From: Leptospira tipperaryensis
Lineage (GTDB): Bacteria > Spirochaetota > Leptospiria > Leptospirales > Leptospiraceae
NCBI RefSeq assembly: GCF_001729245.1
Contig: NZ_CP015218.1
Coordinates: forward strand, 310,001-374,000
Direction: 5' to 3'
Length of the DNA: 64,000 bases
Shown: positions 32,052-44,438 of the stretch, one piece after another
How the letters are laid out: every line of letters starts with the position of its first letter
How positions within the stretch are numbered: the first letter of the stretch is position 1
Translations under genes and position numbers: made by a program
Notes under the pieces: generated by a model
What the model was told of the DNA's origin: nothing
The model's input: the letters and a program-made list of their open reading frames with translations, nothing else
Databases searched by the model: none

Positions 32052-33208
32052 TTCTTGTCCTTAACGAGAATCTCTTTCAGATCTTTTGCAAACGTATGAC
32101 TTAACTTTTCCATTCCTAACTTGTTGAGATGGATCAAGTCGTAATAATAATCTCCGTTGTCGGCTCCGTCCAAAAGGGTTTGATAATCGAGAAGAGAAAT
32201 CGGTTTGGATGGGTTGATTCTTTTCAATTCTCGTCTCCAGACTTGATTTCTTTCTTCGAGTCTCCATTCTTGAATGAGTTGGCTGTAAGGAGCGACTACT
32301 CCGATGATTTCAACCTCTTGTCCGTTTTCTTTTCCGATCTTTCGAATCTCGTCGTGTAGAATCTTGAGGCGGTCAAAGTATTGTCTTGTGATATCGTCTT
32401 CTTTTGCGTTCGTCAGAGGATTGCTCGATAAAACGCAGGTATCAAAGATTGCCTTTTTATGAAATCGATCCGAACCTTTTGGGATCGGTTGTCCGTTCGC
32501 TGGATCGGTCTTCGCCACACAATCCGCAACGTCTTTGATCGGATACATACTGATTTTTTCTTGGTAAGAATTCTCGTAGTCCCAAGGATCCGGATTCTCA
32601 TTTTTAAAACGTTTTCCGATATCCTTGATTCGTTTGGAAGGACTCAAGATCAAATCCTGAATGTCTCTTCGATAAGCGATCGACTTCAAAGTGATGTAAG
32701 CGAGATCGTCGGTTTTGACTTCGTAACCGAAATTGTAAATTCGCGGATAAACTTGCAAACGATCGAACTCGGATATCATCGCGAGCGTATGAAGATTTAG
32801 AATTTTCTGACCGACCCAAGGAGTCGTGATCTCAAAAACGTGAACGACGGTTTTTACTTTTTTAAAATGGGGAAGGGCTTTTAATACGGCGAGATCCTGA
32901 ACGATCAGTTCGGTTCCGGGAATCGCGATGGATTGAATTTTTTTTCCGAGAGGTTCCAATTCTTTGTTAAGAATCGGAAGCGACAATCCTTGATAAGCGA
33001 CGGAAGTTCCTACGATGAGAATATCGGGATCGAATTCTTTTTGTTTATCGATTACGTGATTCGTAATTCTAGAAACGTTAGCCGCGTATGAATTTTTTTT
33101 CAAGAATGGTCGGTAACAACCAAACTGCATTCCGGTTTCTAAAAAAGTCAGGATCAAGACCGGAATCCAAAATTTGGAATCTTTCAAAAATGCAAGATAT
33201 TCTTTCAT
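32048..33208 (-). CDS. SGNH-like envelope protein, second pair
   Basis: Protein of 386 aa with one N-terminal membrane helix (about 12-30). The SGNH-type nucleophile block is ILIVGTSVAYQGLSLP, and the terminal block is DLIHLNKLGMEKLS (Asp-x-x-His). The middle holds EVEIIGVVAPYSQLIQEW. It lies between two MBOAT genes, 15 nt after one and overlapping the other by 4 nt. It is therefore translationally coupled to the first-pair MBOAT. It is only distantly similar to the 29577-30644 product, which may mean different acceptors. Confidence 0.72.
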   Translation of the reverse strand: MKEYLAFLKDSKFWIPVLILTFLETGMQFGCYRPFLKKNSYAANVSRITNHVIDKQKEFDPDILIVGTSVAYQGLSLPILNKELEPLGKKIQSIAIPGTELIVQDLAVLKALPHFKKVKTVVHVFEITTPWVGQKILNLHTLAMISEFDRLQVYPRIYNFGYEVKTDDLAYITLKSIAYRRDIQDLILSPSKRIKDIGKRFKNENPDPWDYENSYQEKISMYPIKDVADCVAKTDPANGQPIPKGSDRFHKKAIFDTCVLSSNPLTNAKEDDITRQYFDRLKILHDEIRKIGKENGQEVEIIGVVAPYSQLIQEWRLEERNQVWRRELKRINPSKPISLLDYQTLLDGADNGDYYYDLIHLNKLGMEKLSHTFAKDLKEILVKDKK

Positions 33209-33223
33209 AACGGATATTGGTTC

Positions 33224-34639
33224 CTAAAACGCAAAGTAGAGAAAGCTCTGGCTTTCCGTGATTCCAAAAATCAAAAGCATAAATACGTTTGCCAAGAAGA
33301 ATAGAATAAACTTCCAACGACTTTCCACAATCTTCTCAATGTTATTTTTTGCAAAAAGATAAGAAGCTGCAAAACAAACTAAGAGTAAAAGTCCGTATGT
33401 ATAATTGGTATAACCTTTTACGGAAGAGAATCCGCCGGGAACCCAGAACACAAGCGCCTTCATCATCGGGATCGCTTTTTCCATCGTCTCCGCGCGGAAC
33501 ATGATAAATCCGAACGATAGACAAAACATCGTAAAAACTCTCGCGGCGATATCGTAAACCCTTCCGCCTTTTTCATTTAAGAATGTAGCGACCTTGGTTC
33601 TTCCGTATTCTCGATTGACAAGAATCATAATTCCCTGCCATAAACCCCAGCCGATGTAGTGATACGCCGCGCCGTGCCAAACTCCGGCAAAGAACCAAGT
33701 GATAAAAATATTTCGATACGTTAAGAATACGGACCCTCTGGAACCGCCTAACGGGATAAAGATGTAATCCCGGATCCAAGTGGAAAAAGAGATATGCCAA
33801 CGAGACCAGTGATCCGTAATGTTTCTTGCGACCATCGGAAAGTTGAAGTTCGGATCAAACTTATAACCGAACAATCTGGCGACTCCGATTGCTATGTCCG
33901 TATAACCCGCGAAGTCAAAGTAGATCTGCCAACCAAAGGCAAGAGCACCCGTCCAAATTTCGATCGGATTGAGAGTCGCGTGATTTTTAAACGTAAAATC
34001 GACTACCTTGGCTAAGTTGTCCGCGAATACGATCTTTCTCGTAAATCCGATCAGAATCTGACAGAACGCGATTTGAATGTCTTCCTTATTGACCGGAAGA
34101 GGCATATCCAAATCTCGAAAGAAAGTCTGCGCACGAACGATCGGTCCCGCTACGAGTTGCGGAAAGAAAGAAACATACAACGCAAAATCGAGAAACGATT
34201 TTTTGGCTTCGATCTGTCCGCGATAGACGTCGATCGTATAACTCATGGATTGAAACGTATAAAACGAAATTCCAACCGGAAGAATGATATCGTAATAAGC
34301 AAATTTAAAACCCGCGATCGGAGTGAGGTCGTTGACGACTCCCAAGAGAAAGTTCGTATACTTAAAGTAGGCGAGTAGACCGAGGTTCGTGATAAGAGAA
34401 AGAACGAGCCAAATCTTTCTCGCTTTCGAACCTTGAGGAGACCCGGAAATTTTTAAGGAAGCGAAATAATCGATAACGATCGAGTAGAGCAAAAGAAGGA
34501 TGAATTCTTTTCTCCAAGACATGTAAAAATAAAAGCTCGCTCCCAAGAGAAAGATTCTTTGAATCTTGCCCTTGAGCAGATGATTGAGAATGAGAACTAC
34601 GGGGAAAAAAAATAAAAAGTGAAGGGAATTAAAGAGCAT
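33224..34639 (-). CDS. MBOAT family membrane-bound O-acyltransferase, second pair
   Basis: Protein of 471 aa with about 11-12 helices. It has the MBOAT signatures HWSRWHISFSTWIRDYIFIPLGGSRG and AGVWHGAAYHYIGWGLWQG with the catalytic histidine, plus SYTIDVYRGQIEAKKSFLDF. It clearly shares descent with the other MBOAT two genes downstream but differs over most positions, so the two were not made by a recent duplication. As the first gene of the MBOAT/SGNH operon it has a 127-bp gap upstream that could carry a promoter. Confidence 0.94.
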   Translation of the reverse strand: MLFNSLHFLFFFPVVLILNHLLKGKIQRIFLLGASFYFYMSWRKEFILLLLYSIVIDYFASLKISGSPQGSKARKIWLVLSLITNLGLLAYFKYTNFLLGVVNDLTPIAGFKFAYYDIILPVGISFYTFQSMSYTIDVYRGQIEAKKSFLDFALYVSFFPQLVAGPIVRAQTFFRDLDMPLPVNKEDIQIAFCQILIGFTRKIVFADNLAKVVDFTFKNHATLNPIEIWTGALAFGWQIYFDFAGYTDIAIGVARLFGYKFDPNFNFPMVARNITDHWSRWHISFSTWIRDYIFIPLGGSRGSVFLTYRNIFITWFFAGVWHGAAYHYIGWGLWQGIMILVNREYGRTKVATFLNEKGGRVYDIAARVFTMFCLSFGFIMFRAETMEKAIPMMKALVFWVPGGFSSVKGYTNYTYGLLLLVCFAASYLFAKNNIEKIVESRWKFILFFLANVFMLLIFGITESQSFLYFAF

Positions 34640-34766
34640 GGTTCGTCTTGATTCAGTATTTTAAAAGACCTGAAGAGCAGTTTTTCAAAATAGAATATCC
34701 TTACAACATCAATTTAGGGTTTTCAAACCTTCGATTTACCTCGCAAAAAGACCCGTTTTTTCCGAC

Positions 34767-36116
34767 TCAAGGAGGATAAATTTTTTCCGGAAGAATGGCT
34801 TCTAGTTTAAATTCGATTCCTTCGATATAACTCACAGATTTTTTTGCAGAACGAGGATAGGTTGAATACGAAAAATTCACAAGAAATAAAAGCATAACCC
34901 AACTGATAAGAAAGGAATGAAAAATCGCGCGGCTTCCGAGAAGAAAGGGTCGAAATTCCAAAGACTTTAAGGTAAGACCCGCGAGAAGAATCATACCGAT
35001 CGACGTTCCCACCCAAAATTCAAAAAAGTATCCTTCCCACCAAGTATAAAATAAAATCGAAGGGATCAACCAGAAGGACAACAGAATCGTCTCGGTTCGA
35101 AAACGTTTCCAAACATTCTTTATATTCAAAATAAAAAGAAGAAGAATGGAAATCCAAAACGCAAGATTGAGATTGTAAGGAAGAATTTCCCGATTCTCCC
35201 AAGAATTCAGTCGCACCCTAAGCCCACTCTTCACTCCTTCGAAATTGAGAAACGCGTCTCCGATCCCGCGATAAAAGTTCATAACGTAGTTTTTTGACTC
35301 GGGAGAATTTCCCCACTTGTCCTTGGTCGCATATAAGAAGAGCCAATTTGCAAAGTTCTTCTCGCTGTCCAGAGGCGCCGAAAGATTTCTGTTGAGAACG
35401 ATAAATCCAACGTAGAGATAGGAAAGCGTAAGAGCTCCTACAAGAGCGAAACAATACACAAACGCAAAACGAAGTTTCCAAGAAAGATCAAATTCTTTTC
35501 CTCTCCAAGTTTTAGAAAGAAGAATAGAAATCGGAACGAGCGGTAAGAATAAAATATCCGACTGATGAAAGTAAACGCTCCAGAGTTGAACCCCGAACAA
35601 CACAAAAAGTGAAATCGGAGAATGGCCGTTTCTCGCAAAATAGACGCAGGAAAGATACAAAAGAGCAGTAAGACAAGAATGAATCAGAGGGGTATCGTTG
35701 TGTTGTGAGTAAAACCAAAATCCTTGAGAAAAATGAATCGCCAAACCCAAGATAATCGCGCCTAACGTGTCGGAATAGATTTTTCGATACAACCAGACAA
35801 AACAAAACAAAAATACGAGCGCTGAAATTAAGATTCGGAGACGAAGTCCGAACATGACCGAATCCTTTCCCCACAATTCTCTCCAGAGTTTGAGATAGAG
35901 ATAACCGGTGCTCTCAAAACCGAGGTGATGTGGATTATAAAAAATTCTCCAGGTAAGATCCGAATTGATATTGTAGGCGTAGACGATCGCGTCCCAGTCG
36001 TAGTGCCGGGAAAGAAATCTCAGATCAAACAAAAACACGGAAAAGATAAAAAGAATCAGGAAGGAAAAAAAGATTCGATTCTGAAGAGCGTTTTTAGTTC
36101 CGGAGAAAAAATACAT
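34767..36116 (-). CDS. GT-C type membrane glycosyltransferase-like protein
   Basis: Protein of 449 aa with about ten to eleven membrane helices. The first outer loop contains HYDWDAIVYAYN, whose aspartates occupy the place of the metal or catalytic acidic residue in GT-C enzymes that use lipid-linked sugars (PMT/ArnT type). FYNPHHLGFES and the later WYxQHNDT segments are typical of uncharacterised bacterial members. It would add a sugar on the periplasmic side. It lies in a minus-strand run with two other transferases. I cannot name a sugar or acceptor. Confidence 0.65.
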   Translation of the reverse strand: MYFFSGTKNALQNRIFFSFLILFIFSVFLFDLRFLSRHYDWDAIVYAYNINSDLTWRIFYNPHHLGFESTGYLYLKLWRELWGKDSVMFGLRLRILISALVFLFCFVWLYRKIYSDTLGAIILGLAIHFSQGFWFYSQHNDTPLIHSCLTALLYLSCVYFARNGHSPISLFVLFGVQLWSVYFHQSDILFLPLVPISILLSKTWRGKEFDLSWKLRFAFVYCFALVGALTLSYLYVGFIVLNRNLSAPLDSEKNFANWLFLYATKDKWGNSPESKNYVMNFYRGIGDAFLNFEGVKSGLRVRLNSWENREILPYNLNLAFWISILLLFILNIKNVWKRFRTETILLSFWLIPSILFYTWWEGYFFEFWVGTSIGMILLAGLTLKSLEFRPFLLGSRAIFHSFLISWVMLLFLVNFSYSTYPRSAKKSVSYIEGIEFKLEAILPEKIYPP

Positions 36117-36131
36117 TCTACAATTCTAATA

Positions 36132-36714
36132 TTAAAATAAAGAAGAAATAAAATTACGATTTTGACCGCGGAAAAAATACGGAGAAAGAATTCCTGACTG
36201 CGACGCGACACTTTCCGATCTCAAATCGGGGGTTACGATCCAGATTCTTTCCAAACCCAGAAGTTTTCGCAAAACACCCGTTTTGTGAACGATCTGAACT
36301 CCGCTCTGTTTGCGATTCCACTGAAACACGTCCTTTCCAAAAAAACTTCTTGTTTCCACGGACAAAAGATCACCTTTGAGCCCAACGCGCGTAAAACAAG
36401 TCCGATTGATAAAACGAATCCAATCCAGAACAAAGGCGAGACCGATATATCCGAACGTAAGATATCCTACACTTTGATACAACAGAGGGTTTTGTAGGAT
36501 CGGAAGATTCAAAACCTTCGGGATCAACAAAAAATCCGTGAACTTCTGAAGATACAAGGCGGACAAACCGCCAAGCAGATAACAACCGTAGAGAATGGCA
36601 CCGACGAGCAGAGTTATCAAGGTGGGGGGAATCGGATTGATTCTTAAATAGACCGGAACTCCGAAGGACGTGTCGTTTGCGTTCAAAGAATCCCATCCGG
36701 AATAAATTCGTTTC

Positions 36715-36728
<14 letters not shown>
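36132..36728 (-). CDS. Small membrane protein of the glycan cluster, unknown family
   Basis: A 198-aa protein with two membrane helices (about 35-57 and 88-108) between a short N-terminal part and a C-terminal domain of about 80 residues. The latter has beta-rich sequence (LKGDLLSVETRSFFGKDVFQWN) and looks somewhat like the PH-like domain of bacterial DUF304 or YdbT proteins. That is a weak impression. The gene overlaps the end of the upstream glycosyltransferase gene by 14 nt, so it probably works with it. Confidence 0.6.
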
Positions 36729-37875
<1,147 letters not shown>

Positions 37876-37892
37876 CTTTGTAAGAATTCTTT

Positions 37893-39296
37893 TTATTTTT
37901 CCGTTTGTGATTCTTTGTCTTGAGTAAACAAAAGAAGAACATACTGAAAGATCGCAAAGTAAAGAAGATAAGAAGCCATCATCAATTTTTCTTCAGTTCC
38001 TCCGCCGATCACGGACCGATTGCACAGAAGAATTCCGATCGATCCGATCAAAAAGACAAAACTCACTTTATCATTCGTATACAAGATTTTGATCGAGACT
38101 AAACATTTCTTCCAGAAAGAATCCGATACGGTTTTCCAAACGGGCAACACTTTCACTTCTACAAAAGACCAAAGTCGGTTGAGAAGAATCGCGGAAGGAT
38201 ATAAAAGAAAAACAAACGCGTGCACCCAAGAAATTCCGCTAAAGATGATCGAAAAGACGAACAAACAACCGAGAGTCAATTCCTCCTTTCGTTTCGCAAA
38301 AATTTTCCAGAAAAAAGGAATCACAAGACCCAAGGAAAGAATATAATAAATTCCTTTTACAGCTTTTTCGGGAAGTTCCGCAAGAGGATATCCGAGTTGG
38401 GATTGATTGAGAACATCCGCGTAGTTGAGAAAATATTTTGCGAGAGTCGCGTTCAAACTCTGATTATTCTTCCAAGCGCGAAAGAGAGGAGACTTGAGAT
38501 AATTGTCTAAGATCAACTGTTTCCAAGTCAAGGTCATCTCGATCGTAAAACTCGGAGCATAAATACAAGGAAGAAGAATCCAGAAAACCGAAAATACAAA
38601 CGTATAAAAAACGGCCCAGTAACGTCTTTGCATCAAAAAGAAAAGCACAAAGGCTCCCGGAGTCAACTTGATCACGATCGCAAGTCCGAGCAATAAACCG
38701 GACAACCAATCCTTCTTTGTATGTATGGAAGCCAAAATCAAAAACATCAAAAGAAAACCGACTTGATTGTTGTTCTGATGATTTTCTAAAAAGCGAAGAT
38801 TGAGAAGACAAAGAACGACGATAAAAATCAAATTTCCTTTGATGGGAAGACGGATCGAAAGGATGTATAAAAAACCCAGAAGCGCCAAAAAGTTCAGGCT
38901 CAAAAAAATCGCCGAGGCGACTTGGTAAGGAAGAAAAGAAATCGGAATCAACAAAAACGCAAACGTAGGCGGATAGATATAAGAACCCAAACCTTCCATC
39001 ATGTCTTTGAGTTGCATAAAAACTTTAGGAGTAAACGCTTCTTCGACTTTGATTTCTCCCGTTTGAAGTTTTCCGAGGATCTCATCGATCTGTTCTAGAT
39101 TGTATAAGTTATTTCCTTCGGTAAAACGGACGGAAGCGTTGTAGTAGTCTCTGAAATCGGAACGGTTTCCGGATTTGGAAATCCCATTGATGAAGAGGAG
39201 GGAGAAAAACAAAATCGTTCCCAAAAGGATCCAGGTTTTTCGGTCTCTCAATTGCATTCTGAAACACTTTTTGATCGCACTCGAAAAGCCAACCAA
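37893..39296 (-). CDS. GT87-like (DUF2029) membrane glycosyltransferase
   Basis: Protein of 467 aa with about 11-12 membrane helices. An early loop reads [19 protein letters not shown] (the acidic D-x-R-x-Y-Y-x-A block of GT87 mannosyltransferases), and later [24 protein letters not shown], a hallmark helix of this family with a conserved K. Such enzymes use polyprenyl-phosphate sugars outside the membrane. A start 13 codons further in (39257) is possible, since MQLRDRKTW begins a compact N-terminus. First gene of the minus-strand cluster; queA diverges from it. Confidence 0.8.
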   Translation of the reverse strand: MVGFSSAIKKCFRMQLRDRKTWILLGTILFFSLLFINGISKSGNRSDFRDYYNASVRFTEGNNLYNLEQIDEILGKLQTGEIKVEEAFTPKVFMQLKDMMEGLGSYIYPPTFAFLLIPISFLPYQVASAIFLSLNFLALLGFLYILSIRLPIKGNLIFIVVLCLLNLRFLENHQNNNQVGFLLMFLILASIHTKKDWLSGLLLGLAIVIKLTPGAFVLFFLMQRRYWAVFYTFVFSVFWILLPCIYAPSFTIEMTLTWKQLILDNYLKSPLFRAWKNNQSLNATLAKYFLNYADVLNQSQLGYPLAELPEKAVKGIYYILSLGLVIPFFWKIFAKRKEELTLGCLFVFSIIFSGISWVHAFVFLLYPSAILLNRLWSFVEVKVLPVWKTVSDSFWKKCLVSIKILYTNDKVSFVFLIGSIGILLCNRSVIGGGTEEKLMMASYLLYFAIFQYVLLLFTQDKESQTEK

Positions 39297-39397
39297 TAAA
39301 ATTCTCCTACATTCCCGCGACGATTCTCAAAAGGAATCGTTCTCTTGTTAGAAAAAAGATTCACCCGGAAACAATCTCCAAATCCACTGCAATTAGA

Positions 39398-40435
39398 ATG
39401 TTGTTTTCCGATCTTGAAGAATTTGAATTTGAACTCCCCGAGGATAGAATCGCTCGTTATCCGGCAAAGAATCGAGACGAGAGTCGACTCATGGTGGTCA
39501 AGGTTGGGTCCGGAGAAATCCACACCGAAAACACATTCAAAAATATCATCGCTTATCTGAGAGAAGGCGACGTGTTGATCGGGAATCATACGAAAGTAAG
39601 TAAGCGCCGCGTTTATCTCAAAAACCAACTTCGAACCCACGAAGCGATGTTCTTGGAAACCAAGGACGGACTTTGGAGATGTAAGATTCGAAATTCTCGA
39701 AAACTAAAAACGGGAGATCGGCTTCAAGACGTTAAGACAGGACTTCGGCTTTTTCAAGTGGAAGGAAAAGAAGACGAATTTGTTTTTTTAAAATCGGAGA
39801 AAGAACTAAAAGAAGAAGACTTTCAAGAGATCGGTGAAATTCCGATTCCTCCGTATTTAAAAAGAGACGCGGATGCGGAAGATGAAATTCGTTATCAGAC
39901 TCTTTTTGCAAAAACTCCCGGATCTGTTGCAGCTCCTACAGCGGGTCTTCATTTTTCGGAATCTCTTTTTGAAATTCTAAAAGAAAAAAAAATTCGGATC
40001 TGCACCTTAGAACTCACCGTAGGTTACGGAACCTTTCAACCTCTCACGGAAGAAAATTTTCAAAATAAAAAATTACATCGTGAAGAATTCTTTCTGGAAG
40101 AATCGAGCGCTTCCATTCTTAACCTCGCGAAAAAAGAAGGAAGAAGAATTCTTTCCATCGGAACCACGACGCTTCGAGCCTTGGAATCCACATACGATCC
40201 TCTTACAAAAACGTTTCGCTCCGGCCACGGCGCGACCGAACTTTTTTTACAACCGGAAGATAAACTTCAGAGTTGCGAAGGTCTGATCACAAATTTTCAT
40301 CTTCCGGGTTCGAGTCTTCTTTTGCTCGTGTCCGCGTTCGCAGGGAAAGAACTGATCTTACGCTCGTATCAAAAAGCGATCCAAGAAGAATTTAGATTCT
40401 ATTCTTACGGAGACGCGATGCTGATCCTCTCTTAG
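39398..40435 (+). CDS. queA: S-adenosylmethionine:tRNA ribosyltransferase-isomerase
   Basis: Enzyme of 345 aa that transfers the ribosyl part of SAM to preQ1 in tRNA, making epoxyqueuosine. Signature segments are [24 protein letters not shown] at the start (broken here by no gap), [13 protein letters not shown] in the middle, TLRALES and [19 protein letters not shown] near the end. Length matches the family. It diverges from the glycan cluster and is followed 43 nt later by the Lon-like gene. Confidence 0.97.
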   Translation: MLFSDLEEFEFELPEDRIARYPAKNRDESRLMVVKVGSGEIHTENTFKNIIAYLREGDVLIGNHTKVSKRRVYLKNQLRTHEAMFLETKDGLWRCKIRNSRKLKTGDRLQDVKTGLRLFQVEGKEDEFVFLKSEKELKEEDFQEIGEIPIPPYLKRDADAEDEIRYQTLFAKTPGSVAAPTAGLHFSESLFEILKEKKIRICTLELTVGYGTFQPLTEENFQNKKLHREEFFLEESSASILNLAKKEGRRILSIGTTTLRALESTYDPLTKTFRSGHGATELFLQPEDKLQSCEGLITNFHLPGSSLLLLVSAFAGKELILRSYQKAIQEEFRFYSYGDAMLILS

Positions 40436-40478
40436 ATTATGATTGATAGCCGAAGGGAAGTAGGGAACAATCGTCTCA

Positions 40479-42105
<1,627 letters not shown>

Positions 42106-42396
42106 ATGCCTTGAGTGTTGATGGGACAGAATTCGGTAAAAAATTTCTTTCCTGCAACCCCCTCGGTTTTGAAACTGGATGGAAGGAATCAAACTCGTTT
42201 TTTTTGAATTATTTTTGCTCTGTCTTCTCCACTAAAGACACTTTCAAACTTTGGAAAACTCAAATGGGAACCAAACATTCTGGAAAAAAAGAATCCGCCT
42301 TTCATCGGATTCTTTAGAAACAATTCGTCTTATACCAGACTTGCATTTGTAGGTGATCCTTCGATTCTGATTACCGATATAAATAAAGATACGAAA

Positions 42397-43785
42397 ATGA
42401 GACTCATCGGGGCGATCAATATTCAATCCTCCTTGCTGGTCAGCGGTTTGTCCGCTCTGGGACTTGGAGTTCTCATATCCATTGCTCAGGTAAAAGCGCC
42501 CGATAACCTCCCAAAAATCGATTCCTTGCCGATGGAGGAAAACGAAACTCCTTCCAAATCGGAACCGACTCTCAAAGATAAAGAAGAAAAACCGAAGGAC
42601 ATCCAGGTTTTCCGTATCTTGGGTTCTCGAAAAATCGGAGTTCTCGAAGAAATGGAAAGATCCTACGAAATCCAAGAAGACCGAGGATCTAATTTTGCAA
42701 AACTCGGAAACGGCTGGAGTCCATTTCCTTCCAAGGATACTCTCGCTTGGAATCAACCGGATTCTTTATTCAGCGATCAAAATACAAACTGGACCGGAGC
42801 TCGCTTTTTCGGCGGAAAACAGGGAAAGGTTCAGCTGAATTCGTCGATTCGCCCTTCGTCTCCTTTTTCGGAATTGGCTCCTTCTCTTCGCGGAAGAAAG
42901 TCGGATCCGTTTGGAAACGGAGATAAAACCGGGGTCAATCAATCCACGTTAGACAACTTTGAACTGAGTTACTCCGTCGCCCCCGGAGTGGACGCGATTC
43001 TCAAAACCGGAAATTCTCTGCCTTATACCGCGGATCAAAAAGATCAAGGTTATTCGATGGCCGGTTTTTCGTTTAAACCGAACGACTACATCAATACCAA
43101 GATCGTATCCGGAAGTTCCTTCGGAAACTCAAGCATGGCTTCCAGTCGTTTTCTTTATTCTTCTCCCGGATCCAATTCTCAAGCGCTCAACTCCGATCCG
43201 AATATGGGAAACAATCCGGTTCTTAGAAATCAGGCTCTGGGAAACACCAGCGGTCGCGTAATCGAATGGCAAGCAAACATCCAACCGATTCGACGTCTTT
43301 CATTTCAGACTTCGGTTTTGAATAAGGAAAAAGACAAAGGTCTTTACAATCCGGAAGCCGCGCGCTTTTCGATGTTCATCGATTTTACAAAGATCATTCT
43401 CAACATCCGTTATAGTTATTCCGCCGATCCTACGACCAAGAACAACGGTCTTTATATGACTCCGGAATCGGACGCCACGACCTTGGGCTTTACGATGCTC
43501 TTGGATCCGGCGGGAAGATATTCTCTCTTTCTCGGAAACAACTACTACAATCTCGTCTCGCAGAGAAACGCGGGAATCAACACGCAGACAGACGAACCTC
43601 TTCGTTCCTTCTCTGCGGGTTTTCGAGGAAAGACCAGCTTTCAAAACGCGATCTTCTTTATGAACTTTCGAAACAATCTCTCTAAGGGTGTGATCTACAC
43701 CGACGTCGGGCCGTTCCGTCTTCCGGCTTACTCGCAGTATTATTCCGAGTATTTCACTTCTTTGGGAATGGAGCTATCCTTCTAA
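42397..43785 (+). CDS. Putative outer-membrane beta-barrel protein (Leptospira-specific)
   Basis: Protein of 462 aa. Residues about 5-34 are hydrophobic and fit a signal peptide; a charged, Pro/Glu/Lys-rich stretch (35-65) follows. From about 180 onward amphipathic strands alternate with turns, and the chain ends [10 protein letters not shown] with a terminal phenylalanine, as in outer-membrane barrels. I know no family. No good ribosome site precedes the ATG. The same frame stays open upstream to 42208 with protein-like sequence but without ATG, GTG or TTG, so the true N-terminus may be longer or disrupted. An OM role is likely; transport function is unknown. Confidence 0.6.
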   Translation: MRLIGAINIQSSLLVSGLSALGLGVLISIAQVKAPDNLPKIDSLPMEENETPSKSEPTLKDKEEKPKDIQVFRILGSRKIGVLEEMERSYEIQEDRGSNFAKLGNGWSPFPSKDTLAWNQPDSLFSDQNTNWTGARFFGGKQGKVQLNSSIRPSSPFSELAPSLRGRKSDPFGNGDKTGVNQSTLDNFELSYSVAPGVDAILKTGNSLPYTADQKDQGYSMAGFSFKPNDYINTKIVSGSSFGNSSMASSRFLYSSPGSNSQALNSDPNMGNNPVLRNQALGNTSGRVIEWQANIQPIRRLSFQTSVLNKEKDKGLYNPEAARFSMFIDFTKIILNIRYSYSADPTTKNNGLYMTPESDATTLGFTMLLDPAGRYSLFLGNNYYNLVSQRNAGINTQTDEPLRSFSAGFRGKTSFQNAIFFMNFRNNLSKGVIYTDVGPFRLPAYSQYYSEYFTSLGMELSF

Positions 43786-43909
43786 TTTTCTTTTCTGGTT
43801 GCTCGTTTTTCAGCGTTCGGAAATTTGATTGGAGAGGGCTCCTACACGAAAAAAATCCGTGTGATCGAATTCTTCTTAAAAATAAAATAGGTTCAAAGGG
43901 AATCAAAGA

Positions 43910-44218
43910 ATGTTTGGAAACAAGTTAGAATCCATGAAGCAGATGAATCAGATGCGCGTGAGAATGAAAAAAGTGGAAAAGGATCTCATGGCTCTCTCCT
44001 TCGAAGCAAAGTCAAAAAACGATCTTGTAACTTGTATCTCCGACGGAAAGTTGAACATCAAAGACATTCTCATCGAAGACGAACTCCTTTCTAAAAACGA
44101 TAAAAAACTTTTACAAAAAAGTATCAAACAAGCCGTCACTCGTTCTCTGGAACTCGCGCAAAAAGCCGCGGAAGAAAGAATGGCTGAATTTCGCGGTATG
44201 ATTCCTGGAATGGAATGA
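43910..44218 (+). CDS. YbaB/EbfC family nucleoid-associated protein
   Basis: A 102-aa protein of the YbaB/EbfC family: KQMNQMRVRMKKVEKDLMAL helix, a beta-sheet core (VTCISDGKLNIKDILIEDELL) and a C-terminal helix ending MAEFRGMIPGME. Members bind DNA as dimers; EbfC of Borrelia regulates surface-protein genes. AAGGGAA precedes the start. It is not next to dnaX or recR, its common partners elsewhere, so this may be a second, lineage-specific copy. Confidence 0.85.
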   Translation: MFGNKLESMKQMNQMRVRMKKVEKDLMALSFEAKSKNDLVTCISDGKLNIKDILIEDELLSKNDKKLLQKSIKQAVTRSLELAQKAAEERMAEFRGMIPGME

Positions 44219-44219
44219 T

Positions 44220-44237
44220 TCTTTTCTTTTGAAAAGA
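44220..44237 (+). terminator. Possible weak terminator after the YbaB-type gene
   Basis: TCTTTTC-TTTT-GAAAAGA forms a 7-bp stem with a 4-nt loop, two bases after the stop codon. GATCTTTTCC follows, so the T-run is broken and the stem is A/T-rich. It fits a weak terminator between convergent genes. Confidence 0.4.
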
Positions 44238-44264
44238 GATCTTTTCCGAAAATTTTATCTCATA

Positions 44265-44367
44265 CGGACTTCAAGTCCGATTGCAAGAATTTTTTAGAGA
44301 AATACTTTGTCGGAACAAAGGTTTCAAATGAAATGAATTTTTAAATTGTAAGAGCTCCTACAAAAAT
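44265..44367. repeat. Composite dispersed repeat, copy 1
   Basis: CGGACTT-C-AAGTCCG (44265-44279) is followed 67 bp later by TGTAAGAGCTCCTACAAAAA (44347-44366). Between them lies CTTTGTCGGAACAAAG. The same two palindromes at the same distance recur at 56883-56980. The intervening sequence is not otherwise conserved. The element lies between convergent genes. Confidence 0.55.
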
Positions 44368-44438
44368 CGTATATTTCGTTCTTCTAAACTTTTTGAAAGA
44401 TGGTTCAGTCGATTGAAAACGAAGGAGTTCCCACAGTT

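Noticed and set aside
42244..42756. Minus-strand open frame of 170 codons before the outer-membrane protein gene
   Set aside because: Mostly opposite coding sequence, Phe/Arg-rich composition typical of an antisense shadow.
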